The notes beneath the pieces are model-generated. The model made no database searches. It saw nothing but the letters and a program-made list of their open reading frames with translations, and was not told the origin of the DNA. From Clostridia bacterium (GTDB lineage: Bacteria > Bacillota > Clostridia > Oscillospirales > Acutalibacteraceae): DNA of 64,000 nucleotides. The translations under genes and the position numbers were made by a program. Every line of letters starts with the position of its first letter. The first letter of the stretch is position 1. Location: the NCBI GenBank assembly GCA_017516485.1, contig JAFXCH010000062.1, forward strand, positions 62,001 through 126,000. Reading direction: 5' to 3'. Positions 8,146 to 17,280 of this stretch are shown piece by piece.

Positions 8146-8659
8146 CCTCTGAAAGCCTTTTCGAAATAAAGTATGCGAGCAGAATTTTAACTGTATCGGG
8201 AATTATAAACGGTACAACGCAGGTAAGTAATGCTGTGCCGAAGCCTGCTCCTTGTGAAGCTGTTATTACAAACCACAGCGTACCGATTATATAGCATACA
8301 ACAAGACCTGCAAATGCTGAAATGAGCTTGAAAACGGGCTTTTTGTTTATTGGTTTTGTCATAAGCAGATATATAATTCCGCAAAAAACAAAGCCGAAAA
8401 TATATCCGCCTGTATTGCTCAAAAGTATGCCTATTCCGCCGGTGAAGCTGTGAAATACGGGTAGCCCCGTGATACCGAGCAGGACGTATACGGCAATACT
8501 TAGCGTGCCGTATTTGCCTCCCAACATAAACAGTGTAAAGAAAACGGCAAACGTCTGTAACGTGAATGGTATGGCGGCAGGAATACTCAGCATAGAGCAT
8601 ATGCATATTATAACGGCAAACAGTGCAGCCATTGTAAAATTAAGAGCTTTTGGTTTCAT
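8123..8659 (-). CDS. bioY: Biotin transporter substrate-binding subunit BioY
   Basis: Integral membrane S component of an ECF-type biotin transporter, 178 residues with about six hydrophobic segments. Typical BioY motifs are IPFTLQTFAVFF, the GGKYGTLSIAVYVLLG helix and the GGIGILLSNTGGYIFGF loop. No ECF ATPase or T-subunit genes are nearby, so it probably shares the general energising module. The gene is convergent with birA and has its own strong promoter. SD GGGAG is about ten bases before the ATG. No biotin synthesis genes are seen, consistent with scavenging. Confidence 0.93.
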   Translation of the reverse strand: MKPKALNFTMAALFAVIICICSMLSIPAAIPFTLQTFAVFFTLFMLGGKYGTLSIAVYVLLGITGLPVFHSFTGGIGILLSNTGGYIFGFVFCGIIYLLMTKPINKKPVFKLISAFAGLVVCYIIGTLWFVITASQGAGFGTALLTCVVPFIIPDTVKILLAYFISKRLSEVTRLNAN

Positions 8660-8688
8660 TCAGCTGTTTCTCCCATAGAATTAAAACA

Positions 8689-8717
8689 AGTATATATGAT
8701 TAAAAAGTTATTGTCAA
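8689..8717 (-). promoter_or_regulatory. Promoter for bioY
   Basis: Read on the minus strand: TTGACA (8717-8712), 17 bases, TATACT (8694-8689). This is near-consensus sigma-A, about 30 bases upstream of the bioY ATG. No BirA-type palindromic operator was seen, in line with the missing helix-turn-helix of BirA. Confidence 0.8.
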
Positions 8718-8730
8718 ACTTAATTAATCA

Positions 8731-8763
8731 GCCCCACGCATTGTTTTATGCGTGGGGCGTTTT
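8731..8763. terminator. Terminator hairpin downstream of SH3/C39 gene
   Basis: GCCCCACGCA (8731-8740) pairs exactly with TGCGTGGGGC (8749-8758). It lies just beyond the stop of the minus-strand SH3/C39 gene. The T-run (GTTTTTG) is on the + strand side, so orientation is uncertain; it also insulates the bioY promoter. Confidence 0.65.
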
Positions 8764-8765
8764 TG

Positions 8766-9725
8766 TCACTTATACCATGCTATTCTGTGGAGGTAGTGGT
8801 AGGTGCTGAAAAACTGACCGAGGTTTGTGCGTAATGAAGTGCCGGGGTCATTGATTATAAAGTCCGTAGGTTTGAGTGAATCGGTTTGTTTTACTCCCGT
8901 CACTACAACCCAGTGTTGACTTCCGTTGGCTTTTTTTGCTCCGACTATTACGGGCTTACCTTGCTCGAGAAGTGAATAGATTTTTGCAAGGTAGTTATTG
9001 AAATCCGTAGTGGTCGAGTAGTTTGAAGGCCAATAGAGCATACCTGTTGAATTGTAGGTTAATTTATCTTCCATTTTATGCGGATAAATCGTTGTGCCGG
9101 TGCGATAACTTTCAGTCATTGCAAGTGCGGTTGTTGTACATCCGATATCGCCGATTGTGTATTTTGTTGAGCCTATTCTGTGTTTTGCCCATCGGCTGTC
9201 ATTCTGCTTATAGTCGGGCACTTTAAGTGATATCGCACGGTATTTATTTGATGTTCCGCCGATACTCACCAGATAACTGCTGCTGACATAGCCCGTTGAG
9301 TTGCCGTTGTAAACAACCTTGCTCCAGCCGTTTGTTTCGCCGATTACGGCAACCTTTGCCCCGCTTGCAAGTGAATTTATTATGGTGCCTGCCGGGGTAC
9401 TTCGTACATACAGTCTGCCCGAGTTTGTTTTTACCTGCTTGTAAGTGCTGTTTTCAATAGGAGCAATATAATTCGCGTTGCTGTATCCGAAACTACCGGA
9501 TTTGTATTCAACCTTATACCATCCGTTTTCTTCAGAAATTATCGCAACATTACTGCCTCTTGAAAGGCTTGATACGATATTTCCGCCGGGTGAACTTCTG
9601 ACATAAAGATTACCCGAATTTGTTGTTACCGTGCCTGCCGCCGGGGCAGGTGAGGCACTTGCCGTAAACATACAGAATACCGTTACGGCTGCCGCAAACA
9701 GTGCGGCGGTGATACTTCGTCGCAT
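8766..9725 (-). CDS. Secreted protein with two SH3b repeats and C39-like peptidase domain
   Basis: An exported 319-residue protein. A signal peptide covers about residues 1-26 (ends ASASPAPA). Two bacterial SH3 repeats follow (about 32-92 and 95-157; NLYVRSSPGG and RLYVRSTPAG), which typically bind peptidoglycan. The C-terminal half is a papain-like C39_2 domain with the probable catalytic Cys in IGDIGCTTTALAM, His in QHWVVVTGV and NDPG. Likely a wall-associated cysteine peptidase or amidase. I place the start at ATG 9725, where the signal peptide begins; ATG 9737 abuts the AAAAGGA, and a GTG at 9797 has no SD. It is divergent from addB. Confidence 0.85.
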   Translation of the reverse strand: MRRSITAALFAAAVTVFCMFTASASPAPAAGTVTTNSGNLYVRSSPGGNIVSSLSRGSNVAIISEENGWYKVEYKSGSFGYSNANYIAPIENSTYKQVKTNSGRLYVRSTPAGTIINSLASGAKVAVIGETNGWSKVVYNGNSTGYVSSSYLVSIGGTSNKYRAISLKVPDYKQNDSRWAKHRIGSTKYTIGDIGCTTTALAMTESYRTGTTIYPHKMEDKLTYNSTGMLYWPSNYSTTTDFNNYLAKIYSLLEQGKPVIVGAKKANGSQHWVVVTGVKQTDSLKPTDFIINDPGTSLRTNLGQFFSTYHYLHRIAWYK

Positions 9726-9827
9726 TGTTGTTATCATTCCTTTTTGTTTTATTTGCCGAAAGAAAGAGTTGAGATAATTGTACCATTTTTTATACACTTA
9801 TTCATTACATAAATATTGGAAGTTTAG

Positions 9828-9856
9828 TTGATTGAAAGTACAAAATATGCTATTAT
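9828..9856 (+). promoter_or_regulatory. Promoter for addBA
   Basis: TTGATT (9828-9833), 17 bases, TATTAT (9851-9856), about 35 bases before the addB ATG. A reasonable sigma-A promoter. Confidence 0.65.
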
Positions 9857-9891
9857 ATACGCGTAATTATTAAACCAAAAGGTGAAAAGCG

Positions 9892-12800
9892 ATGCTTAAA
9901 ATTGTTACAGGCAGAATAAACAGCGGAAAAACCACATATATCCGCGGTGTTATCAAGGATAAGCTTGACTCGGGCGCAGATAAAGTATATCTCATCGTGC
10001 CTGAGCAGTTTTCGTTTGAGAGTGAACGCAGTATGCTTACTCTTCTCGGCGAAAAAGAGGCACTGAAGGTTGAAGTTTGCAGTTTTTCGCGTCTTGCACA
10101 GAATGTGCTCGGTGATATTCACGGTGTGCGCCGTCTTGATGAAGCCGGCAGAGTTGCACTTATGAGCACAGCACTTGAAGAAACATCGGATAAACTTACT
10201 GTTTACGGTCGTTTTTCACGCAGTATCGGTGTTGTGTCTGAGATGCTGAAAATATCCGACGAATTCAAAAAGTGTGCGGTTACACCTGTAATGCTTGAAG
10301 AAGCATCTCACAAGCTTCCTCAGGGTATACTTCGTAATAAACTCAATGATCTCTCTCTTGTTATTTCTGCTTTCGATGCTCTTGTTGCACAACGCTTTTC
10401 AGATTCCAGAGATGAACTTACTATCCTTACAGACAGATTGCTTGAAGATAAAATTTTTTCAGGTATCACTGTAGTAATTGACGGCTTTAAGGGCTTTACA
10501 AAGCAGGAGTTTGATGTTATATCCCGCATTATTGCACAGAGTGAAGACACCTATATTACTCTTTGCCTTGATGAAATCTTTGCCGGTGAGTACGATATCT
10601 CGCCGTTTGCGAGCGTACGCGAAACTGCAAGGACACTTATGAATCTTGCCAAGAAAAACAGTGTTGCTGTTTCTCAGGTGCGTGTGCCCGAGTACAGCGG
10701 TCGATATAATTCGGCTTGTATAGAAGCTCTTGAAAGCCAGCTTTATTCGATATCACCGATTCCTTATGAATGCGAATGTTCCGATGTATCGATATTTTCT
10801 GCAACTACTGCTTATGAAGAGTGTAACTATGTTGCTCTTGAGGTTAAGCGTTTGCTTCGTGAAGAAGGTTACCGCTGCCGTGAAATTGCTGTTATTTCCA
10901 GAAGTGAGGACGAATACTCAAAATCTCTGCGTGCAGCACTCAAAAGGCATGGCGTACCCGTGTTTGAAGATAAACGCAGACCGCTTATATCACAGCCGCC
11001 GGTTGTTATGGCGCGTGCCGCTATCGAGATTGCCGCAAGAGGTTATTCAACAGATGCTTTAATGCGTCTGCTCAAAACTCAGCTTACTGATCTGACTGTT
11101 GAAGAAATAAGTGAACTTGAAAACTATGTAAAAATGTGGAAGATTGACGGCAGAAAGTGGCTTGACACTTGGTGTAACCATCCTTCAGGTCTCGGTCAGT
11201 CTCTTGGTGGAAAAGATAAAGAGTATCTTACTCGTCTGAATACGTTGAGAGAAAAATGCATTTTACCGCTTGAAAAATTCCGTGCAGCTTTCAGAAAAAG
11301 TTATAAAGCAACCGATATGATGAAAGCGGTATATGTCTACCTTACAGATGTAAAAGCACCGGAAAATCTGAAAAAACTTGCAGTTGCACTTAACGCAAGC
11401 GGTGAGAAAGCTGAAGCGATTGAGCTTGGCAGAGTATGGGACAAGCTGATGCAGATTCTTGACCAGCTTGCAACTGCACTCGGTGAAAGTAACATTGATT
11501 ACGAGCGTATGCTTCAGCTGTTTTCACTTGTGCTCGGTGTGCAGGACATAGGTGTTATTTCTCACGGGCTTGATGAGATTACAATCGGCTCTGCGGAACG
11601 AATCCGTGTCAACCGTCCGCGTGCCGTATTTGTTGTCGGTGTGAATGACGGCGTGTTCCCGAAAAAGCCGTCATCGGGAAGAGTGCTCGGTGATGCTGAC
11701 AGGCAGACTCTTAACGATATGAGACTTACTGTTGCTGCGGCATCGCAGAATGATTTTATAGAAGAGCGTTATATCGCTTACAGTGCTCTCTGCTGTGCGA
11801 GTGAGCGGTTGTATGTTTCAACCTGCCGTACTGATTTTTCGGGCGGTGAAAAATCTCCGTCAGAGCTTATCGGTCAGATAAAACGAATATTACCTGAATG
11901 CCGAATGAGAGATGCGTCAGATTTTGATGATGTTGATATGATACAGAGTGAGGCTTCGGCATTTGAAGCGGCGGCAAAAAACTGGAAAACTGACAATGTG
12001 CTTTCAAGCACTCTGAAGGCTTGCTTTGCTGATATGCCTGAATATGCTTCGCGTATAAAAGCACTTGAGCGTGCTGGTGGCAAAATCAGTTTTAAGATTG
12101 ATGATGCTTCGACCGCTTTGTCACTCTTTGGTAACGATATTTACGTTTCCGCTACAAAGATTGAGGATTACGGCAAATGTCCGTTTTTATATTTCTGCCG
12201 TCACGGACTTAAGCTCAATGAACAGCGTACAGCCGAAATGGATGCGATGATAAGCGGTATAGTGGTTCATTTTGTGCTTGAAAATATAGTTTCAAAATTC
12301 GGCAAACAGCTTACCGAGTTTGACTCCGAGCGTGTAAAAAAAGAAGTTTTATTGCTCCTTGACGAATTTCTTGCCGTTAATCTCGGTGCGGAACAGCGTG
12401 ATGAGCGTTTTGATTTCTTGTACAGACGTCTGTGTGATTCGCTTTGCGTAGTTGTAACCAGACTCATCAATGAGATGAAACTCAGCGATTTTGAGCCTGT
12501 GGATTTTGAACTGCAGATAGGCGGTAAAGAGCCTGAAATCAAGCAGTTTGAAATTGAACTTGCGGATGGCGGCAAGGTTATACTAAGCGGTCAGGTAGAC
12601 CGTGTTGATGTGCTTAAAACCGAAAGTCAGACTTTTGTCCGTGTAATGGATTATAAAACGGGTACTAAAAAGTTTGACCTTAACGATGTAATGAACGGGC
12701 TCAATATGCAGATGCTTCTCTACCTGTTTGCAATCAAAGCAAACGGTAAAGAACGATACGGTAATGTTGTGCCTGCAGGTGTGCTGTATGTGCCTGCAAA

Positions 12801-13230
12801 AGGTGCTTCGGGCAGAATAGGCAGAGCGCTTGATGTCGAGAAACTCAAACAGACTGTTATAAACGAAGGCAGAATGTCCGGACTTATGCTCGATGATGAC
12901 CGCGTTACTCACGCAACCGATACCGCTCATACAGGCTCTGTTGTGGCGGTTAACCGAAGCGGACTTTACGAAAACCTTATTTCTCTTACTCAGCTTGCAA
13001 ATCTTGAAAAAACAGTAACAGATATTGTCAGAGAGATGGGAGAAAATCTTCATGCAGGCAGAATTGATGCCAAGCCTAAATACGGCGGCACATATAGTCT
13101 TCCTTGTGATTATTGCCTTTATTCCGATATATGTTTGCATGAAGGCGAAAGTAAAGAGAATGAATATGCAAAACTGAAATTCAGCGAATGCCTTGAATTG
13201 CTTAGTGAGGAGGGTGAGGAAAATGCCTGA
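9892..13230 (+). CDS. addB: ATP-dependent helicase/nuclease subunit B (AddB)
   Basis: The 1112-residue AddB subunit of the AddAB complex, which resects double-strand breaks to Chi and prepares them for RecA. The N terminus carries a Walker A motif (GRINSGKTTY); the middle is helicase-like but degenerate as in the family; the C terminus has the RecB-type nuclease domain (VDRVDVLK, VRVMDYKTG). Four cysteines expected to bind the Fe-S cluster are present: YGKCPFLYF and the C-terminal LPCDYCLYSDICLHE. It overlaps addA by eight bases, giving a tight addBA operon as in Bacillus. Confidence 0.95.
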   Translation: MLKIVTGRINSGKTTYIRGVIKDKLDSGADKVYLIVPEQFSFESERSMLTLLGEKEALKVEVCSFSRLAQNVLGDIHGVRRLDEAGRVALMSTALEETSDKLTVYGRFSRSIGVVSEMLKISDEFKKCAVTPVMLEEASHKLPQGILRNKLNDLSLVISAFDALVAQRFSDSRDELTILTDRLLEDKIFSGITVVIDGFKGFTKQEFDVISRIIAQSEDTYITLCLDEIFAGEYDISPFASVRETARTLMNLAKKNSVAVSQVRVPEYSGRYNSACIEALESQLYSISPIPYECECSDVSIFSATTAYEECNYVALEVKRLLREEGYRCREIAVISRSEDEYSKSLRAALKRHGVPVFEDKRRPLISQPPVVMARAAIEIAARGYSTDALMRLLKTQLTDLTVEEISELENYVKMWKIDGRKWLDTWCNHPSGLGQSLGGKDKEYLTRLNTLREKCILPLEKFRAAFRKSYKATDMMKAVYVYLTDVKAPENLKKLAVALNASGEKAEAIELGRVWDKLMQILDQLATALGESNIDYERMLQLFSLVLGVQDIGVISHGLDEITIGSAERIRVNRPRAVFVVGVNDGVFPKKPSSGRVLGDADRQTLNDMRLTVAAASQNDFIEERYIAYSALCCASERLYVSTCRTDFSGGEKSPSELIGQIKRILPECRMRDASDFDDVDMIQSEASAFEAAAKNWKTDNVLSSTLKACFADMPEYASRIKALERAGGKISFKIDDASTALSLFGNDIYVSATKIEDYGKCPFLYFCRHGLKLNEQRTAEMDAMISGIVVHFVLENIVSKFGKQLTEFDSERVKKEVLLLLDEFLAVNLGAEQRDERFDFLYRRLCDSLCVVVTRLINEMKLSDFEPVDFELQIGGKEPEIKQFEIELADGGKVILSGQVDRVDVLKTESQTFVRVMDYKTGTKKFDLNDVMNGLNMQMLLYLFAIKANGKERYGNVVPAGVLYVPAKGASGRIGRALDVEKLKQTVINEGRMSGLMLDDDRVTHATDTAHTGSVVAVNRSGLYENLISLTQLANLEKTVTDIVREMGENLHAGRIDAKPKYGGTYSLPCDYCLYSDICLHEGESKENEYAKLKFSECLELLSEEGEENA

Positions 13231-16200
13231 ATGGACCGCGGAACAAAAGCTTGCCATTGACGGCAGAGCAGGTACACTGCTTGTCAGTGCTGCTGCAGGC
13301 TCGGGTAAAACAACAGTGCTTGTTGAACGTGTAATACAGCGGCTGACCGACATTGCAAACCCTTGCCCTGCAGACCGACTTGTAATTGTTACCTTTACCA
13401 AGGCGGCAGCTGCACAGATGAAGGAACGTATTGATATAGCTCTTTCTAAGCAGATAGCGAAGACGGGTGACCCGTGGCTGATGAAGCAACAGCTTCTTCT
13501 GCAGTCGGCAAAAATTTGTACTATCGACAGCTTCTGCGGTGATATTGTGCGTGAAAACTTTCATATGCTCGGTATAAGTGCCGATTATCAGATTGCCGAT
13601 TCGGGTGAGCTCGCACGCTTTGAAGATACCGCAGTTAAAAAAGTGCTTGCCGATAAATATAATTCCGGTGATTCTGTATTTAAGGAGCTTTCCAATACCG
13701 TTTCGAGCGGCAGAAGTGATGCTGCACTCGAAGAAGTTATAAAAAATGTTTACAAATCTGTTTCAGCTTTCCCGTTTCCCGAGGATGAACTCGCAAAGTT
13801 TACTGAACCTTATAAGGGAAATGAGCCTGTAAACGAAAGTATATGGGGCAAGTACATTCTGACAGAGTCTTCGGCAAAGCTCAGATACTGCCAGGAGCTT
13901 ATGGAGCAGTGTTCCGAAATACTTTCTCAGCCTGATACCGCTGTACAGGAGGTTGCCGAGGCAATCGGCACACTTGTACCGGAGGAGATTGCTCATTATC
14001 GCAGCATGGCTGATATGGCTGAAAGCGGAAAATGGGACGAGCTTTATTATGCAATAAACTATCATATTTACCAGCCCTTTACCAGAAAACGCAAAATTGA
14101 TGCTGGGGTTAAAAACGCAGTAAAGCAAAGGCGTGACTGTGCAAAAGAAATTGCCGAAAAAGTAAAGGGGTATATCTGCGTTAATTCTGCGGATTTTGAA
14201 AAGGATCGTAAGACTTTGCTTCCGCTTGTCGAATGCCTGATTGACTGCGTTGTACAGTTTTCTCGCGAGCTTAACCAAATCAAGCGTCTTAATGAAAAAT
14301 TCGATTTCGGTGATATCGAGCATCTTGCTCTTGAGCTCCTCATAGAGCGAAATGGTGATACGGTCAGCAAAACTGCACTTGCAAAGTCACTTTCCGAGAC
14401 CTATGCTGAAATAATGGTTGACGAGTATCAAGATACAAATATGCTTCAGGATATGCTGTTTTCTGCAATATCCGATGATGAAAAGAATCTTTTCTTTGTA
14501 GGCGATGTCAAACAGAGCATTTACCGTTTTCGTCAGGCGATGCCGGAGATTTTTCTCGGCAGACGTGATTGTCTGGATATGTTTGACGGCAGCAATTATC
14601 CGGCAAGAGTTAATTTAAGCTCAAATTTCCGTAGCCGTAACGGTGTTACATCTGCAGTTAATTTTGTTTTTGAACAGTTAATGTCAAAAAAGCTCGGTGA
14701 GATAATATATGATGAAAACGAGCAGCTCAATCCGCTGGCAAACTATCCGACTAAGGATACGCCCGATGTTGAGCTGAAACTGCGTGAAAAGGATGAGTAT
14801 GAAACCGAGCCCGAATATATTGCGAAATACATTAAGGATTTAATTTCATCAGGAAAACTTATAAAAGACGGCGATATGCAAAGACCTGTTGTTGCAGGGG
14901 ATATCTGTATTCTTACGCGTGCCAAGTCGCATATGTTAAGTTATGCAGAAGCGTTGGAAGATATTGGTATACCTGCAGTGTGTGTTGTTGAAGGTGAATT
15001 GAGCGGCTCAGCAGAAGTCAGAATAATTCTTTCGCTTTTGCGTGTGCTTGATAATCCTTTGCAGGATATACAGCTTACTGCCGTCATGATGTCACCTTTG
15101 TTTGGCTTTACAGCCGGCGAGCTTGCCGAAATTCGTATGGGAGTTAAGAAAGGCGAGCCTGTTTACCGCAGTGTCGTTGCGGCAGCTGACAGCGGCAATA
15201 CAAGATGCCGTGAATTTCTTGACAGAATCGATGCTGTGCGTCGTATAAGTATCGGTATGGGTGCGGCAGAATTCCTGCGCCGTGTTTATGATGAAACCGA
15301 TATTATGTCTGTTGCCCGTGCTCTTGATGAGCACGACCAGCGTATTGCAAACCTCTGGTCACTTCTTGACCTTGCAGGAAGCTTCGATTCAACGGGTGCC
15401 TGCGGACTCAATGCGTTTCTGCGTTTTCTCGATACTGCAGAGCAGAAGGGTACGGAATTCAACGTCAGTGAAAACTCACACGCTGTTAAAATTATGACAA
15501 TTCACAAGAGTAAAGGTCTCGAATTCGGTGTGTGTATCCTTGCTGATATGTCGCGTAGTCTTATACACGCTGAAAAAGGCAGTGTTGTACTCAGCCGTAA
15601 TCTTGGTCTGGGTATGCTGCTTCGCGAGAGCTTCAGCGGCAAATCTCTCTTTACGCTTCCGTTTGTTGCCGCTGACCTGAGTTCAAGGTTGATGGATTTA
15701 TCCGAAGAAACCCGAGTGCTCTATGTTGCGATGACCAGAGCCAAAGAACAGCTTGTAATTGTAGCAACCTGTGATTTTGAAGAAAAACTGAAAACTGTTT
15801 CATCTGCCTTTGATAAAAGCGGAAAAGGGCTGTCTTACGGCTATGCGAGCACAGCTTCAAATTATATTGATTGGCTGTTGCCGATTTTTACACGGCATAT
15901 TGATGCTTGTGATTTGCGTATGTATAACGACGAAGGTGTCTCTTCACTTGTTGTATCGCCTGATTTCTCTTTGAGTGTGTCGGTGAATAAGGCAGGCAAT
16001 TTGCAGGATACAGAATATGTTGAAGACATAGAAAATGTTCAGTCTATGCAACCTGATACAGAACTTATGATGCTGATAAAAGAGCGTATGGAGTATGAAT
16101 ATCCTTATGCTTCTCTTACCGAAGCGGTTGCAAAAAAGCAGGCTTCAGGTTTTGCAGATGATATGTTTGAAGAAGAATTTTTTGCTTCTTCACGTCCCGG

Positions 16201-16726
16201 ATTTATGAACAGCGGCGGTCTTACTGCTGCACAGAAGGGTACGCTTACTCATAAATTCCTGCAGTATTGTGATTTCGGTAACAGCGATACCGAAACTCAG
16301 ATCCTTCGTATGGTTACCGACGGCATTTTCAGTGAGCAGGAAGCTAATGAGCTTAAGCGTGATGAGATTGAGGAATTTATGTCTTCTGACATCTGTGCAC
16401 GTATCAAAGCCTCCTGCGAGGTTATGCGTGAGAAGAAGTTTGCTATGCTTCTTCCGGTTTGCGAAGCTTATCCGAATTTGCCGGAAATAGTGTCCGATGA
16501 AAAGCTGGTTGTTCAGGGTATGCTCGACCTTGCTTTTGTTGAGGATGGCGAAATAGTAATAGTTGACTACAAAACCGACAGGGGAGTCACCGAGGCGGAA
16601 ATATGTGAAAGACACCGCGATCAGTTAACCCTGTATTCAAAAGCTATGGAAAAATGTACCGATTATAAAGTAAAAGCGGCATATATTTATTCGCTTTCAC
16701 TGAAAAAAGAGGTAAGAGTGCTGTAA
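13223..16726 (+). CDS. addA: ATP-dependent helicase/nuclease subunit A (AddA)
   Basis: UvrD/Rep-type (SF1A) helicase fused to a RecB-family nuclease, 1167 residues. Visible motifs: Q-motif WTAEQKLAI, Walker A AAAGSGKTTVLVER, motif Ia VTFTKAAAAQMKER, Walker B MVDEYQDTN, motif III GDVKQSIYRFRQA, motif V MTIHKSKGLEF, motif VI RVLYVAMTRAKE. The C-terminal nuclease has GTLTHKFLQY and IVIVDYKTDRG. I choose ATG 13223, preceded by GAGGGTGAGGA and overlapping the addB stop. With AddB it forms a dual-nuclease repair helicase. No obvious terminator follows; rpmE has its own promoter. Confidence 0.96.
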   Translation: MPEWTAEQKLAIDGRAGTLLVSAAAGSGKTTVLVERVIQRLTDIANPCPADRLVIVTFTKAAAAQMKERIDIALSKQIAKTGDPWLMKQQLLLQSAKICTIDSFCGDIVRENFHMLGISADYQIADSGELARFEDTAVKKVLADKYNSGDSVFKELSNTVSSGRSDAALEEVIKNVYKSVSAFPFPEDELAKFTEPYKGNEPVNESIWGKYILTESSAKLRYCQELMEQCSEILSQPDTAVQEVAEAIGTLVPEEIAHYRSMADMAESGKWDELYYAINYHIYQPFTRKRKIDAGVKNAVKQRRDCAKEIAEKVKGYICVNSADFEKDRKTLLPLVECLIDCVVQFSRELNQIKRLNEKFDFGDIEHLALELLIERNGDTVSKTALAKSLSETYAEIMVDEYQDTNMLQDMLFSAISDDEKNLFFVGDVKQSIYRFRQAMPEIFLGRRDCLDMFDGSNYPARVNLSSNFRSRNGVTSAVNFVFEQLMSKKLGEIIYDENEQLNPLANYPTKDTPDVELKLREKDEYETEPEYIAKYIKDLISSGKLIKDGDMQRPVVAGDICILTRAKSHMLSYAEALEDIGIPAVCVVEGELSGSAEVRIILSLLRVLDNPLQDIQLTAVMMSPLFGFTAGELAEIRMGVKKGEPVYRSVVAAADSGNTRCREFLDRIDAVRRISIGMGAAEFLRRVYDETDIMSVARALDEHDQRIANLWSLLDLAGSFDSTGACGLNAFLRFLDTAEQKGTEFNVSENSHAVKIMTIHKSKGLEFGVCILADMSRSLIHAEKGSVVLSRNLGLGMLLRESFSGKSLFTLPFVAADLSSRLMDLSEETRVLYVAMTRAKEQLVIVATCDFEEKLKTVSSAFDKSGKGLSYGYASTASNYIDWLLPIFTRHIDACDLRMYNDEGVSSLVVSPDFSLSVSVNKAGNLQDTEYVEDIENVQSMQPDTELMMLIKERMEYEYPYASLTEAVAKKQASGFADDMFEEEFFASSRPGFMNSGGLTAAQKGTLTHKFLQYCDFGNSDTETQILRMVTDGIFSEQEANELKRDEIEEFMSSDICARIKASCEVMREKKFAMLLPVCEAYPNLPEIVSDEKLVVQGMLDLAFVEDGEIVIVDYKTDRGVTEAEICERHRDQLTLYSKAMEKCTDYKVKAAYIYSLSLKKEVRVL

Positions 16727-16771
16727 AGCAGTATAAATTTACAAAAAATTGAAAAAACAATAAAATAATGC

Positions 16772-16800
16772 TTGCATTTTTCGGAATAGTGTGTTAAAAT
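16772..16800 (+). promoter_or_regulatory. Promoter for rpmE
   Basis: TTGCAT (16772-16777), 17 bases, TAAAAT (16795-16800), 44 bases before the rpmE start. Confidence 0.75.
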
Positions 16801-16844
16801 CCATTCGTTATGTATCCTAATGTACCAATGAGAGGTGAAATGAA

Positions 16845-17051
16845 ATGAAGCAGGGTATCCATCCCAAGTACGAGAAGACAGAAATCCGCTGTGCTTGCGG
16901 CGCTGTTCTTGAGACATCATCAACAAAGCCGAACATGCGTGTTGATATCTGTTCAAAGTGCCATCCGTTCTTTACAGGCAAGCAGAAGCTTGTTGATACA
17001 GGCGGACGTGTTGACAGATTCAAGAAGCGTTACAACCTCGAAAGCAAATAA
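16845..17051 (+). CDS. rpmE: 50S ribosomal protein L31, zinc-binding type
   Basis: A 68-residue L31. It begins MKQGIHPKY and has the zinc-ribbon cysteines in RCACG and CSKCHPF, so it is the C+ (zinc-containing) form rather than the zinc-independent paralogue used under zinc starvation. The C-terminal [11 protein letters not shown] is typical. It is a single-gene transcript with its own promoter and a strong hairpin terminator; SD is GAGAGGTGA. Confidence 0.96.
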   Translation: MKQGIHPKYEKTEIRCACGAVLETSSTKPNMRVDICSKCHPFFTGKQKLVDTGGRVDRFKKRYNLESK

Positions 17052-17060
17052 GAAAGATAT

Positions 17061-17092
17061 AAGGCGGTGGGTTTACCACCGCCTTAACTTTT
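17061..17092 (+). terminator. Terminator after rpmE
   Basis: AAGGCGGTGG (17061-17070) pairs with CCACCGCCTT (17076-17085) around a five-base loop, followed by AACTTTT. Confidence 0.85.
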
Positions 17093-17094
17093 AG

Positions 17095-17266
17095 TACGGT
17101 AACCGCTGAATTAAATCTTGTTTACAATTCTCAGCGGCTATTTTTCCGTCATAATTATTCAAAAATGCTCGTTAATACACAAAGTATTGCCTGCGATTTT
17201 TGAATATTCTGACAAAAAACTATCTCGCTGATAATCACAAAACGATTTAATTCAGCAGTTACTGTA
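17095..17266. mobile_element. 168-bp near-palindromic, TA-flanked element (MITE-like)
   Basis: Positions 17097-17264 form one imperfect inverted repeat: the left arm, starting CGGTAACCGCTGAATTAAAT, matches the reverse complement of the right arm, starting CAGTAACTGCTGAATTAAAT, with blocks of identity continuing inward (TCAGCG, TATTCAAAAAT) down to a tip AATAC-ACAAA-GTATT at 17174-17188. The element is bounded on both sides by TA (17095-17096, 17265-17266), as expected for a TA target duplication of IS630/mariner-type miniature elements. No gene is inside. It could instead be a long structured RNA or leader for yigZ. Confidence 0.6.
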
Positions 17267-17280
17267 GGAATGAGATTTTT

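Noticed and set aside
12583-13401. Long antisense open frame opposite addB/addA
   Set aside because: No SD, no recognisable motif, and the + strand encodes conserved AddB and AddA residues throughout.
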